Assembly (NCBI GenBank): GCA_023053575.1
Contig: JAKZAP010000010.1
Location: forward strand, 19,218,628-19,282,627
Direction of reading: 5' to 3'
Length of the DNA: 64,000 nucleotides
Source of the DNA: Branchinecta lynchi
Lineage: Eukaryota > Arthropoda > Branchiopoda > Anostraca > Branchinectidae
Positions within the stretch are counted from its first letter, which is position 1. Each line of letters begins with the position of its first letter. A model generated the notes under the pieces. That model had not been told where the DNA came from. It did no database searches and was given only the letters and a program-made list of their open reading frames with translations. A program made the translations under genes and the position numbers. Shown piece after piece: positions 12,362 to 22,207 of this stretch.

Positions 12362-13110
12362 GATACTGTGAATCCCCCATTGTCTTGTCCTGGTCTTGTC
12401 TTGGGATTTTTAATCCTACTTCATATTCTGACACTGCATCCCTTCCTGAACCTTTACCTATCCCTCAGCCTCCCATACCATCTCAATTCCCAATTTTTGT
12501 TGTTGATGATACTGATGTTGGAGAACATGTTTGTTACTATTTTCCTGATGTGACAGTTGAGCGGGAAGAAGCAAAGCTTTGCCTTAAGTAAGTAATTTAT
12601 TTATGACCCACCATTTTGAAAAGGCAGAGTAAATGAAGAAAATAAACAAAACACATAAACATGCAGAAAAAAGATAGGCTACTTAATTTTTAATCTTCGG
12701 TCAGGAAGCAGTGGAAGACTTTGTGCGCTGGTTGGGCCCTGTTGTCCATGATTTTTAAAAGCGATGAAGAAACATCCCAAAGGGTCACACTTGCATCTTG
12801 AATTTTTAATTTTTCCGTCAATGTATGGTTATGACATAATTTCGTTAAGTGGAGCAGGTGCTTCGCATATTTAAAATAACATGATCTCATCTTTTTAATG
12901 TTCAGTATTAAGCTTCAATATCTCCACACAGTTAGTAAGAAGGCTTCTGATGAAACTATTGCTGGAATTCAGAAACTTCAACCTTTATGTCAAGCACATT
13001 GTTCTGGTTCTGACCCAGAAGTTTATGTTTATGTTCTATTTGAGAGGCTGGACTCAAAGAATGAGAGAATTGTTTTTTACCATTGCAACCTACATCTACC
13101 AACAGTTTGA
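12362..13110 (+). CDS. Candidate two-exon gene fragment of unknown function
   Basis: Two open stretches join across a plausible intron. The first is open from 12364 and reaches a strong donor (AA|GTAAGT) after 12587; the second starts after a TTCAG acceptor at 12905. Splicing 12587 to 12906 keeps the frame through a split codon and gives about 140 residues ending in a TGA at 13108-13110. The first exon is rich in proline ('PEPLPIPQPPIP') followed by an acidic 'VVDDTDVGEHVC'; the second is mostly polar and ends '..FYHCNLHLPTV'. I recognise no domain. No start codon is evident before the stop at 12361-12363, so if real the gene has an upstream exon whose acceptor I could not find. The in-frame join is the main support. 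It could also be a transposon-derived fragment. Confidence 0.4.
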
Positions 13111-13372
13111 CCATATTGCTTTACAAAAGAGTTTTTTCAAGTGGAAAGGAAGAAATAAGAGAATGCTGTGGGTACAGAGTATAATTACATGAAAATCTGT
13201 ATGCTATGATGGGAGATCCTGAAATATTATCCTGGTAGTTTCAAGAAAAGAAGTACAAGGTTTCAAATACTGTCAGTTATACTGATGCTCCTTCTAAAAA
13301 GAGTTTGTGTTGTGCTGCGTTAAGTTGTGCTCTCTAGTTTGTTGTTGATAAGTCTCAAGTTATCAATTCGCC

Positions 13373-13650
13373 TTATTCTGGCTCAGCATTCAAAGTGGAC
13401 TAGATTCTGTTAGTCCCCCATTGTCTCAAAATCAACACAATCAACACTTATGTGTGTCTAAGAAATACTTACAAGTCGGGTCTATAGGGTAATGGGTAAC
13501 TTACATTTTCTATACTACCTGCAGGGAGCAGATTCCAGATTTTCTACTCGTCAACCTGAGAGTTATTTTACTATATCTGTCAGATGTGCTGATGGTGAGA
13601 CATAGGGGGAATAATAGAAACTAGTCCGCTTGGAAGTGGAAGGACTTACT
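13373..13650. mobile_element. Degenerate foldback element related to 50467-50918
   Basis: Inverted arms of about 45 bp share 'AAGTGGACTAG.TTCTGTTA' at the left and the complementary 'GAAACTAGTCCGCTTGG' at 13619-13636. A central 'TCTATAGGGTAATGGGT' matches the middle of the larger, better preserved foldback at 50467-50918. The arms have diverged strongly, so this is an old copy. No open frame. Confidence 0.6.
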
Positions 13651-13902
13651 GTGATTTTTTTTCTTGTTGTTTTATTTGTGCCATGAGTTTGACTCGATGT
13701 GATTTACTATGATTTGTTTCCCTTTCCAAAACCAATTTGACCTCAATCTTTATGCTTATAAGCTTACTGTCATTATTTTCTTGATGAGCTATTTCGAAGA
13801 TTACTGTGATTGTTTTCTTGATGCCTTATTTACGAGTTTCCGAAGCGTCCAAAGTTATATGTCATTATTAAAATCCATGGTTTCTTGAATAGCTCAGTTC
13901 TT

Positions 13903-15377
13903 ATGTCACTTGCAGCTTTGCTCAAGTGCCATATACAGATCACTTTTCGGTCTGTTGGTCGATCGGTCTGTCGGTTCACTGCTCTCGAGTTAGGGTACTT
14001 CCAGAAAGTTAGGACGATGAAACTTGGCAGGCATATAAGGGACCCAAACAAACTGACTTGAAAATAGTCACTTCCCCAATCCGACCACCGAGGGGGGAAT
14101 GGAGGGATGGAGAATCTGGAATGTTGAGGCATCTATAACTTTCGAACGGGTTATAGGATCTCAATGAAACTTTACATTAACAATCTCGTGTCTCAGATCT
14201 CCCACTTCGAGTCCTGAACGGATCCGATGAATGTGGGGGGGGGGAGCGATTGGGATGAAACTTGGTGGGAAGAACAAGCACATGCCCTAGATACATCAGC
14301 GACGGAACCGGGCCGGACTCGACCCTGGGGGGGGGGGAGGGCTAAGACGATGAAAATTGGCTTGACAATTTGAGGCTTGAGATGATTGGGTTAAAATAGT
14401 CAGTTTCCCAATCTCACCATCGTGGGAAGGGGGGGGGGGGGAGAATCCGGAGTCTTGATGCATGTGTAGCTTTCGAAGGGGTGATCGGATCTGAATGAAA
14501 CTTGATATTTGGAAAAGCCTCGTATCTCAAATTTCCGAGATCAGTTCTGACTAGATCCCATGAATGTGGGTGGGGGTGGTTGGAGGGGAGAACCGGAAAT
14601 CTTATGACACCCTTAGAGTGGAGCGATGAAACTTGGTGGGAAGAGCAAGCACATGCCATAGATACGTCACAGTACCGGACCAGATTCGGGCACCTTTCGG
14701 GGACTTGTAGGGGGTGTGGGTCCGAAATTCCGGTTACCGCGATTTAAGGTACTTCCAGATCCGCAAGGACGATGAAACTCGACTTTGAAGATCAGAGACT
14801 TAACAAGATTGGCTTAGAAATTGTCATTTCTCAGATTCGACCATCCCTTGAAGTACTATTAAAGCAAAATATACTTTTTCTTCATCCCCATTAGCCCATG
14901 ATCGTTTATGCCTCAAGGATTTTGCTAAGAAATGAATTTTTAGCACCCTTAAATTACATATCTTACCGAAAAGTAAAAAGAAACACTTTTGACCAAAAGA
15001 TATAATTATATTCGTGATCCCCAAGGGCCCATGATCTGTTTTGCCTCAAGGGTTTTGTGATTTCATGAAAGTAAAAACAATTATTTTGAGCAAAATACAT
15101 ATTTTCATGATTTCGATGAGCTTATCATCATTTGTGCAATAGTGTTCGTTACGGATGAATGTTATAGCGCCCTTAAAGTGAGCATCACCACAGCCAAATG
15201 CATAAATATAATAGTTTTTAAGAACGATCCATTCTCACGATTTCAAAAGACCCATGATCATTCTTATCTCAAGGGATTTGCTTACAAATGAACACAACTA
15301 ACGCACGAATTGGCAAATTCCTATTTTCATCCTCTGATACAGCGTTGCAAGTGCCATATGAGCTTGTAGCTCTTGTC
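13903..15377 (+). repeat. Interspersed family F1 ('GATGAAACTTGG' repeat), near full-length copy
   Basis: The copy starts with an imperfect hairpin (ATGTCACTTG...CAAGTGCCATA) and ends with 'GCAAGTGCCATATGAGCTTG' before TAGCTCTTG. Between lie monomers of roughly 100-150 bp, each with a 'GATGAAACTTG' core (near 14017, 14162, 14253, 14350, 14494, 14627 and 14770). Three monomer types alternate, distinguished by what follows the core: 'GCAGGCAT', 'ATATTT' or 'GTGGGAAGAACAAGC'. The part after 14860 is single copy within the element. Several G runs of 9-12 bases occur. Short open frames such as 13830-14132 on the minus strand are incidental. F1 insertion behaviour is best seen at 58140-58976. Confidence 0.85.
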
Positions 15378-15664
15378 TTCTAAACTCTTAATGAATAAAA
15401 TATTAGCTTATAAAGTCATTATTGTTGACTATACATGTATATAAATGGTAATGGTGATAGGGATAGGAGAGGAATTTCTGTGAGATTGTTGCAGTAAGAA
15501 GCCTTTTCAGAAAACTCAGTTTTTTTCAAACGGGGAGGTCAGACGTTTGCATCGGTCATTGATTTTCATCGTCTCTTAATCGCGCAGAAGACTATCCAAA
15601 TCAGAAGAAGGAAGCTTATGTTTCATCGGATCATTATTATGTCTCACGTGTACTTCTGGCACGA

Positions 15665-15803
15665 ATTCCCGATGAAACCTTATGTAGCTGCAACCCTTCA
15701 GCATGCAACGCTGCCAGCCCTTTGAACCAGTTTCCCGATGAAACGTTATGTAGCTGCAACCCTTCAGGATGCAACGCTGCCGGCCCTTTGAACCAGTTTT
15801 CTA
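15665..15803. repeat. Two ~69-bp tandem units
   Basis: A unit starting 'CCGATGAAAC.TTATGTAGC' and ending '..CCCTTTGAACCAGTTT' is present twice, with few differences. A partial inverted match ('CCGGCAGCGTTGCAT') lies near 15947-15962, so the arrangement may be the remains of an inverted-repeat element. Confidence 0.7.
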
Positions 15804-15994
15804 AGAAACGCTTTTGCAAATAGAAACGCTTTCTCCTGCAACATATTCTTGTGCGGTACGTTTTCTCTTGAAACGGATTCGCTAAAAGGGTTTACAGGAG
15901 AAACGCTTTACTAGAAAACTGGAAATTCTGAAAACTGGTTCATAGGACCGGCAGCGTTGCATATATAAGAAACGTTGCGTTTTACTTTAGAGTG

Positions 15995-16200
15995 CAGTAG
16001 TAAAAGTTAACCATTTCTAAACACACCAACAAACAACATAATAAATAACTAATAAAAAAGAAAAGAACAGACCACGAAAAAACAAAAAAGAAACAGACCA
16101 AACTCCTTCACATTATCACATCCAAAACAAACATATACCTCCCAACAATCTTACTCCCTCCCTACCACCCCCTACACCCTAACAAATAAATACATTTCTC
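15995..16200 (-). repeat. LINE 3' UTR fragment, minus orientation
   Basis: This segment is the reverse complement of roughly 51140-51330, which directly follows a LINE polymerase C-terminus. Shared blocks include the complement of 'GAAGGAGTTTGGTCTGT' and 'GTTGTTTGTTGGTGTGTTTA'. It is therefore most likely a truncated LINE insertion carrying only untranslated sequence. Confidence 0.65.
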
Positions 16201-16989
16201 AACCATCTTTTATTAAATATTCTTTTAATTTTCTCTTTAACTCTAGAGCTTATTGTTTAATGACTATTGTTTAATTCACAATATTAAAAGCTAAACAATA
16301 GGCAATAAAAGGCAAACAAACATGCACATAAAGACATGTAATAAGTAATCATTTAGTTGAGAAACAAGAGCTGCAATTTCAACGGCATTTGCACATGACT
16401 GGATCCAGTCCGGACTGTATTAATCAATAGTTTTGATTCCCCTTCCGAGTCACCCGACCAGTACTGCGAAATGAATTTCCGAAAATGGTTAGAACCGCCA
16501 GGGAAAAACTGTTTGAACTTTCGAACATAGGATCTTTACTCGTGTTGTGCGAGCAGAAACTACGGGTCGATCTCGAAACAAATTACAACAATTTTGCACA
16601 AACTGAAAATATTACAAGGCAGAAATGTGTTTAATACACATTTATGACAGATATCTTGCAAGTTTGTAATGTTTCTCCAGATCCCATTTGTCTACCTCTT
16701 GAATATGGTAGTTTGTTAATAAATTACTACTTAAAAGTTGCACATTTACCAAGTAGAGGGGAGGATTTGCTACCCACTCGATAAGTCTGCGTTTGCGCCC
16801 AGTCCCCCCTGTACCTGAAGGGGACAGAAGGGAGAAAAATCCAAAACAAAACAAGTGTACATCCTCTGTAGGCATCTCTCCGTCTGAGTTAGGACTACCC
16901 AGAGGTACCTCATCAACGTATATCAATAAAGCAACTCTTTCCCATAAAACTCCCCATTACAGCTAATCTGGCAATCCTCTCGACCGGGG
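16201..16989. other. No recognisable gene
   Basis: A 94-codon minus-strand frame at 16642-16926 has no domain pattern that I recognise, and its base composition resembles the surroundings. No repeat structure seen. Confidence 0.4.
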
Positions 16990-18155
16990 GCTGTCGGGAT
17001 CAGAGTTCTCTCAGAATCACGCTTTGAGTGGAGCGAATGAGCGATCAGGATGAAATTTGGTGGGAAGAACAAGCACAAGCCTAGTGACATAATTGACAGA
17101 ACTGGACCGGATTTGGGACCTTTGGGCGGAGTTGGGAGATTCCTGAATTCCGCCGATTCGGAGTTAAAGTACTTCCAGGAGGGCTAGGACGATGAAACTT
17201 GGCAGGTGTATCAGAGAACCCACCAGATGAACTTGGAAATAGTCAGTTTCATGATACGTGGGGGAGTGGAGGGAGGGTGAATCCTGAATCTTGAGGTATG
17301 CATAACTTTCGGACGGGTGGTCGGATATTAATGAAACTTGATATTTAGAAACACCTCGTGTCTCAAATGTCCCACTTCAAGTCCATACCGGATCCGATGA
17401 ATGTGTGTGTGGGGGGGTTAGAACCGGAAATCTTGTGTGTGAAGAACAAGCAAAAGCCCTAGATCGATAAGTCACAGAGCCGGTCCAGGTTCGGGCACTG
17501 TGGGGAGAGTTGGATGAAATTCCGGTGATCGCGAGTTAAGGTACTTCCAGTTGTGCTAGAACGATGAAACTTGGCCTGAACATTAGACACTTTACAAGAT
17601 TGGCATAGAAATTGTCACTTCCTAGATCCGACCACGCCTTAAAACACTCACCTTAGAAATTGATTTTAGTTCCCTTAAAGTGCGGATGTTACCTGCAAAT
17701 AAAGTGGAAAAAAAGAAGCTTTTGACCAAATAACGATACATTTCACGATCCCCGAAGGCCCGCGGTTATTTTTGTGTTGTGTTTAGCTTACAAGTGAATT
17801 CCTTAAAGCAAAAACAATATTTTCAAGCAAAATATACGTTTCATGATCCTCATGAGCCTATCATAATTTTTGCCTCAAAGGTTTTGATTACAGATGAGTT
17901 CTTTCGCTCTTGCAGTGCATATCATCACAAAATAAAATACAAAATATAAACAAAATATATGAAAAAATATGCAAAAATAAAGTACTTTTTATCAAACGAT
18001 AGGCCTGCATTTTCGTGATTTCCAAGGGTCCTTGACTATTTTAATCTCAAGGATTTTTGCTTACAAACGATCACACCAAATCCACGAATTGGAAACTCCT
18101 TACTTTCATCCTCTGACTCAGCCCTGCAAGTGACATATCAGCTTGTAGCACTTGT
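16990..18155 (+). repeat. Interspersed family F1, 5'-truncated copy
   Basis: F1 monomers with 'GATGAAATTTGGTGGGAAG', 'GATGAAACTTGGCAGG' and 'AATGAAACTTGATATTT' cores follow one another. The copy ends at 'GCAAGTGACATATCAGCTTG' near 18127-18146, the F1 right end with two changes. The left hairpin end is missing. Confidence 0.8.
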
Positions 18156-19182
18156 TGTTTTTTGTTGTTATGGTACAGGAAGGATACCTGACCTCGTTTT
18201 TACACTACCTAGATTTGTGCCGCGAAAATGTATAAATTAAATGTACATGCTCTCCTGTCAGTCAAGAGGCAAAATTTGACTTTTTTGAACAGTCATGTGT
18301 CCAGAAATATTAAAATTCTGTGTATTTTCTTTGTTTTGAAGCTGCTTTGAAAATTGATTTTCCAGCTATTGACTTTGCCAACTCTACCATTTTCATCGTT
18401 TTGTAGTAAATCGAGGTACCTTGTTTGAAAAGAAAAATATGTTTCTCATTGAAGTAATATTTCTTTATCCAATATGTAAACCACTATTAGTTCCTTTTTA
18501 AGCCAGATAGATTATTCTGAAAGAAAGGCTTCTCTGGAAATCTTGTCTGAGGTTGGATACCCCTCATGTACTAGGGTTGCAACTCCTTTGTGACGTGGGT
18601 TATAAAGAAATAATAACATAATAGTAACATTTGTTATATATCATTGATTAGCTTCAATTCGTTCTTAGGGACTGTCGGCTCGACTCCAGCTCTCAAAGGT
18701 CTCTCTCCTTCGTAACTACAGGGTTCTGAGGGTTCTTTTCTCTTGCTAATCAATTTGTTAATATACTTTCATATATAATCATTTCCTTTTTGGACCGCAC
18801 AGGAAATATGGATTGAAAATGCGTAAGTAAGAAGAAGAGTCTCTAGTTGACTGCAAATTCATTTTTTTTCCTTCGTAAACCCCCCGGCACATATTCTCCC
18901 TGATTGTTGACAGATTACCCGAAAAAATTTCTAGTTATTAAGCTTTTAGTCATTTCTACACGGAAGTTTCGACAGCCTTGTCCACGCTGACGTTACGCCG
19001 ATTTTGTGACGTAGGCTATCAGTGGTTGAAAGTATTGGACTGTTATAAAATGTGGACTGTGGACAATTAAAGAATTTTGAAACATTCTCCTAAACACTCC
19101 GTCAATGCGAGCTAGCTGCAAATCAAAAGGCTATGCACATTATAACGCTATAAGAGCAATTCAGTAAGTTTCGTGCAACAGG
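18156..19182. other. No recognisable gene
   Basis: AT-rich sequence with no supported coding region. The right end leads into the hammerhead-like motif, so the last few hundred bases may belong to the same Penelope-like insertion. Confidence 0.4.
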
Positions 19183-19214
19183 CTGACGAAGACCCTTACA
19201 AAAAATGGCCGAAA
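19183..19214 (+). ncRNA. Hammerhead-ribozyme-like core, copy A (degenerate)
   Basis: CTGACGA at 19183-19189 and GAAA at 19211-19214 are the two invariant strands of a hammerhead core (CUGANGA ... GAAA). The sequence between them forms only a weak stem II (GACC against GGCC with one mismatch), and the base after CTGACGA is A, not the usual G. The flank continues with 'TATCGC', as in copy C. It is probably an inactive relic of a Penelope-like retroelement. I could not identify the cleavage triplet. Confidence 0.45.
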
Positions 19215-19496
19215 TATCGCTAGAACAATCGTAGCTGACTTATCCGTTTAGTGTACTTAATTTCTTATGTATAATTAATCTTGTTTACAGACATTAAGAG
19301 AAGGTCAGTGATTACAATGTTTCCCCTCAATTCCTAGACCGGACACTCTCAGCATTGTATGACATTTTGATACTATAGAGATATGTTAAAAAGAAAATCA
19401 ATCGTCTAGGATGGGATCCTGTCTCAGATCGGTCCTGTAAAATTCGAGAGTGTCGGATCTTGACAGTGTAACCAGGAAGATTTTACAAAGTAAAAT

Positions 19497-20392
19497 CTAT
19501 TGCCACCGTCGATCAATTTCATAGCTTTTGTTTGCATACGTATGGTGCGTGTATGAAAAGTTATAGGAACCCAGTTTTTTAATGTCGCTCAAGATTTCAA
19601 CACAGTCCATCATTATGTTGTCTCCTTGGCGCCATCTAGTGAAACCTAGTCTCGTCCTGTCATTCCAGTTGAACACACCTTCTTGGGATTGGTCGTTAAG
19701 CCATATCCATTTGTAAGATATGTGGATCGTCTTATTTAGTTTGCCTATAAAAACCTGTTCGTCATTGCTATGAGCGGATGCGAACTCCGAGCCAAAAGAT
19801 TTGCAGTCTTGGGAAGCATCTTCCCAGGATTTGTCATCAAGGAATAGTCGATAGCAGGAGCATTCGTCCAGAAAGTAAATATGGGTCCAGCCAGGATTGC
19901 AGCGCACCATTCTTTAATAACCTTCAGGCTTTCTTCCAGGCCTTCAGTTTGGTTTCTGTGCTCTTCCGTCATGTCTACGATCTTCTCTTGTATCTCTTTA
20001 ATCTTTGTATCGAATTCCTCTTTCTCCTCTTTACTGGTCATCATTGCTTTTTTCAGCTCTTCCACCTTGACTTGAGTGGCGTTTTTTAGTTGTTCCTTTG
20101 TCTGAGTGTTATCTACTAACAAGGCTATGCTCATCTTCTCGATTCTTCTCTGGTCTTCCTCTTCCTTTTTCCTTCGATCGCTATTTTCCTTCTGTGCCTT
20201 TTTGAATTCTTCTTCCTTGGCTTTGGTGGCACTTTGTAGTTGTTCTTTGGTCTTCGCCTGATCTTTCAGCAATACAACGATCGTCTCATTCATCTTCTCC
20301 ATCTTCTTCGCGTCTTCCAACTAGTCAAGGATCTTCTCATGCATTTTCGCAATCTTTGACTGGTCTTTCTCTTGTTTTTTTCTTAGGTGGTT
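19497..20392 (-). pseudogene. Coiled-coil C-type-lectin-domain protein, broken
   Basis: Reading right to left, a charged heptad-rich coiled coil runs from 20392 to about 19925, followed by a C-type-lectin-like domain at 19910-19497. The coil contains two ~50-residue repeats, each with a 'TKEQL' motif and an E/K-rich tail. The lectin domain has the expected N-terminal 'CNPGW', paired cysteines in 'SCYRLF' and 'ASQDC', the core 'IWLND..EGVFNWND' and 'DCVEI'. The usual EPN or QPD sugar-binding triplet is not evident, and the last canonical cysteine stretch is missing before the TAG. Two lesions break the frame: an in-frame TAG at 20321-20323 within the coil and a one-base shift near 19917 between coil and lectin domain. 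The upstream end abuts an F1 repeat, so the start and any signal peptide are lost. Sequencing error could explain one lesion but less easily both. Proteins of this layout are secreted or membrane-bound recognition molecules in invertebrates. Confidence 0.75.
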
Positions 20393-20424
20393 ATATCCAA
20401 TCAGTATTAAATAATAATCCAGAT

Positions 20425-20483
20425 TCCCCCTTCCCTCCACTCCCCCCACGATGGTCAAATCGGGGAAGACACTATTTCCAAGT
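20425..20483 (-). repeat. F1 fragment, left flank of the MULE insertion
   Basis: The sequence 'CTCCACTCCCCCCACGATGG' followed by 'TATTTCCAAGTCAGTTTGGT' is F1 in minus orientation. It resumes on the far side of the MULE at 22060 with 'CAGTTTGGTCGGGTCCCTGA', which places the insertion inside an F1 copy. Confidence 0.8.
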
Positions 20484-20492
20484 CAGTTTGGT
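20484..20492. repeat. 9-bp target-site duplication of the MULE, left copy
   Basis: CAGTTTGGT here is repeated at 22060-22068, and in one-base-changed form (TAGTTTGGT) at 21807-21815. Nine bases is the usual duplication length for Mutator-like transposases. Outside the element the two sides join into continuous F1 sequence. Confidence 0.85.
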
Positions 20493-20770
20493 GATTCCAT
20501 GACAACTCGCCACAAGACAACTCGCCACAACGACAACTGGAAACCAACAAGTTGCCACACAGACATTTCGCCACACCGACGACTCGTCACACTGAAAACT
20601 TGCCACACCGACGACTCGCCACAGTGACGACTCGCCACAGTGACGACTCGCCACAGTGACGACTCACCACAGTGACGACTTACCACAGAGACGACTCACC
20701 ACAGTGACGACTCACCACAGAGACGACTTACTACACGACCAACTCGTCCCAGGGATAACTCGCCACAAAA
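20493..20770. repeat. Left terminal array of 16-bp units
   Basis: About 16 units, most recognisable as 'GACGACTCGCCACAGT' with drift. The inner units (20640-20720) are the most uniform. The array ends in 'GGATAACTCGCCACAAAA' before unique sequence. Confidence 0.85.
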
Positions 20771-20843
20771 GTAATGTTTTAGAAGAAAAAAATATACGAA
20801 AGTGTTATGATATTTAGCTTCAGTTGACCCAAGGGAATTGGGA

Positions 20844-21513
20844 TCCTATAGTCCCGTTCGTCTTTGCACTTCTGCCGAACAAGCAGCAGCAAACATACAC
20901 CATCCTTCTGAGGCTACGCACCAGCCAGCTGTCTGTCAGACTTCGAAGTAGCTTCCCAGAACAGCGTGCAAGCTGAATTCCCGAACACATCTGTCAAGGA
21001 ATGTTTTTTTCATCTCTGCCACAGCATCTTTCGTCACATTCAAGCTGACCCGCAGATTTACCACAACAGCGACACTGACGAAGAATATGCTCTCCAACTT
21101 CGCATGTTAACGGCCCTTGCATTCGTTCCACCACTCAACGTTTTTTGAGGAGTTGCTGGCTATACTTCCATCAGAGACGTACCCGGTCACATACTATTTT
21201 GAAGACAACTACATCGGGAGACTACGTGGGAATGCTCGAATCGAAGACCAGCTCGTTTCCCACCTTCTCTTTGGAACATGACCGATCGAGTAGTTGGGCA
21301 TCTCGAACCATTAACAACATTGAAGGTTGGCATCTCAGCTTTAACCAGCTGATAGGATCAAGCCATCAAAGTCTTTGGCATTGCCTGAAATGTTTCAAGA
21401 CCGAAGAAAATTTGCGGAAGGCGGACGTGGACCAAATCAAGGCAGGATGCTCTCCACCTCGGCCGAAGAGACAATACTTGAAGTTACAAGAGAATCGAAA
21501 CAATTGTCAGTAG
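20844..21513 (+). pseudogene. MULE transposase remnant (5' truncated, several frameshifts)
   Basis: Pieces in shifting frames spell out the C-terminal two thirds of a Mutator-like transposase. First comes 'PFVFALLPNKQQQTY', the segment between the first and second catalytic acidic residues. Next, from 20939, is 'DFEVASQNSVQAEFPNTSVK', which carries the second catalytic aspartate in its usual D-F-E context and is followed by the conserved 'CFFHLCHSIFRHIQ'. After a stop at 21146-21148 the frame changes to 'EELLAILPSETYPVTYYFED', and then again to the diagnostic 'N-N-IEGWHLSFNQL' (21300 on) and the tail to a TAG at 21511-21513. The first catalytic aspartate and the zinc-finger N-terminus are absent. 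At least three frame breaks mean no active enzyme can be made. The match comes from recognised family motifs, not a search. Confidence 0.85.
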
Positions 21514-21624
21514 ACATAACCATAGTAGTGCAATTTATTTATTGAGGGGCACTGCCCATAATTATCTGCTCCATCAAAAATTTGGTTCGAATAAATATTA
21601 ATTGAATAAAACACTTTATGTTAT

Positions 21625-22059
21625 AAATGTGGCGAGATGTCGCTCTGTGGCAAGATGTCTGTGTGGCGGCTTGTCGCTGTGGCCAGTTATCTGTGGCGAG
21701 CCATCGGTGTGGCAGGATGGCATTGTGGCGAGATGTCGGTGTGGCAAGTAGTCGTTTCCCAGTTGTCGGTGTGGCGAGTTGTCTTGTAGCAAGAGGTCCC
21801 GACACGTAGTTTGGTCGGGTCCCTGATATGCCTGCCAAGTTTCATCTTCCTGGCGTCTTGTCGCTGTGGTCAGTTATCTGTTTGGCGAGCTATCGATGTG
21901 GCAGGATGTCGCTGTGGAAAGATGTCGCTGTGGAAAGATGTCGCTGTGGCAAGATGTCGCTATGGCAAGATGTCATTGAGGCGAGATGTCGGTGTGGCGA
22001 GTAGTCGGTTCCCAGTTTTCGGTGTGGCGAGTTGTCTTGTAGCAAGATGTCCCGACACG
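21625..22059. repeat. Right terminal arrays of the MULE, tandemly duplicated with target flank
   Basis: Two arrays of 16-bp units, 21625-21806 and about 21851-22059, each finish with 'TTGTCTTGTAGCAAGA.GTCC' and CGACACG. Both are followed by the same F1 sequence beginning AGTTTGGTCGGGTCCCTGA. The duplication boundary lies near 21850 ('TTCATCTTCCTGG'). Confidence 0.8.
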
Positions 22060-22197
22060 CAGTTTGGTCGGGTCCCTGATATGCCCGCCAAGTTTCATCT
22101 TTCTAGAACATCTGGAAGTACCCTAACTCGCGATCACCGGATCGACCGACTGACCGACGGACGGAAAAGTGATCGATATATGGCACTTGGCCGGAAG
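22060..22197 (-). repeat. F1, right flank of the MULE and terminal hairpin
   Basis: F1 sequence continues from the target duplication to the element end, which is a hairpin ('ATGGCACTTG' and 'CAAGTGCCAT', 9-base loop, about 22180-22208). The next bases, AAAACTAGTCCACTTGG, belong to family F3, the same junction seen at 58125-58150. Confidence 0.8.
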
Positions 22198-22207
22198 GCA
22201 AGTGCCA

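Larger units (their letters stand above)
20493..22059 (+). mobile_element. Mutator-like (MULE) transposon with satellite-like terminal inverted repeats
   Basis: A 1.57-kb element flanked by the 9-bp duplication CAGTTTGGT. The left arm (20493-20770) is an array of diverged ~16-bp units of the form GACGACTCGCCACAGT; the right arm (21625-22059) holds the same unit in the opposite orientation (GTCGCTGTGGCAAGAT type). The outermost bases of the two arms align over at least 60 bp as an inverted repeat. Between them is a broken MULE transposase. The right arm is itself duplicated: 21807-22059 repeats the terminal array plus about 45 bp of F1 flank, so an aberrant transposition or unequal exchange has copied end and target together. 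Long inverted termini made of short tandem repeats are a hallmark of foldback-type elements. Confidence 0.85.

Noticed and set aside
20472..20686. Cysteine/serine/valine-rich short proteins in repeated frames
   Set aside because: They are read-through of the 16-bp MULE terminal array in more than one frame; no start or domain.
20493..20770. CRISPR-like array (short repeats at regular spacing)
   Set aside because: Repeats are contiguous 16-bp units without unique spacers, in a eukaryotic transposon end.
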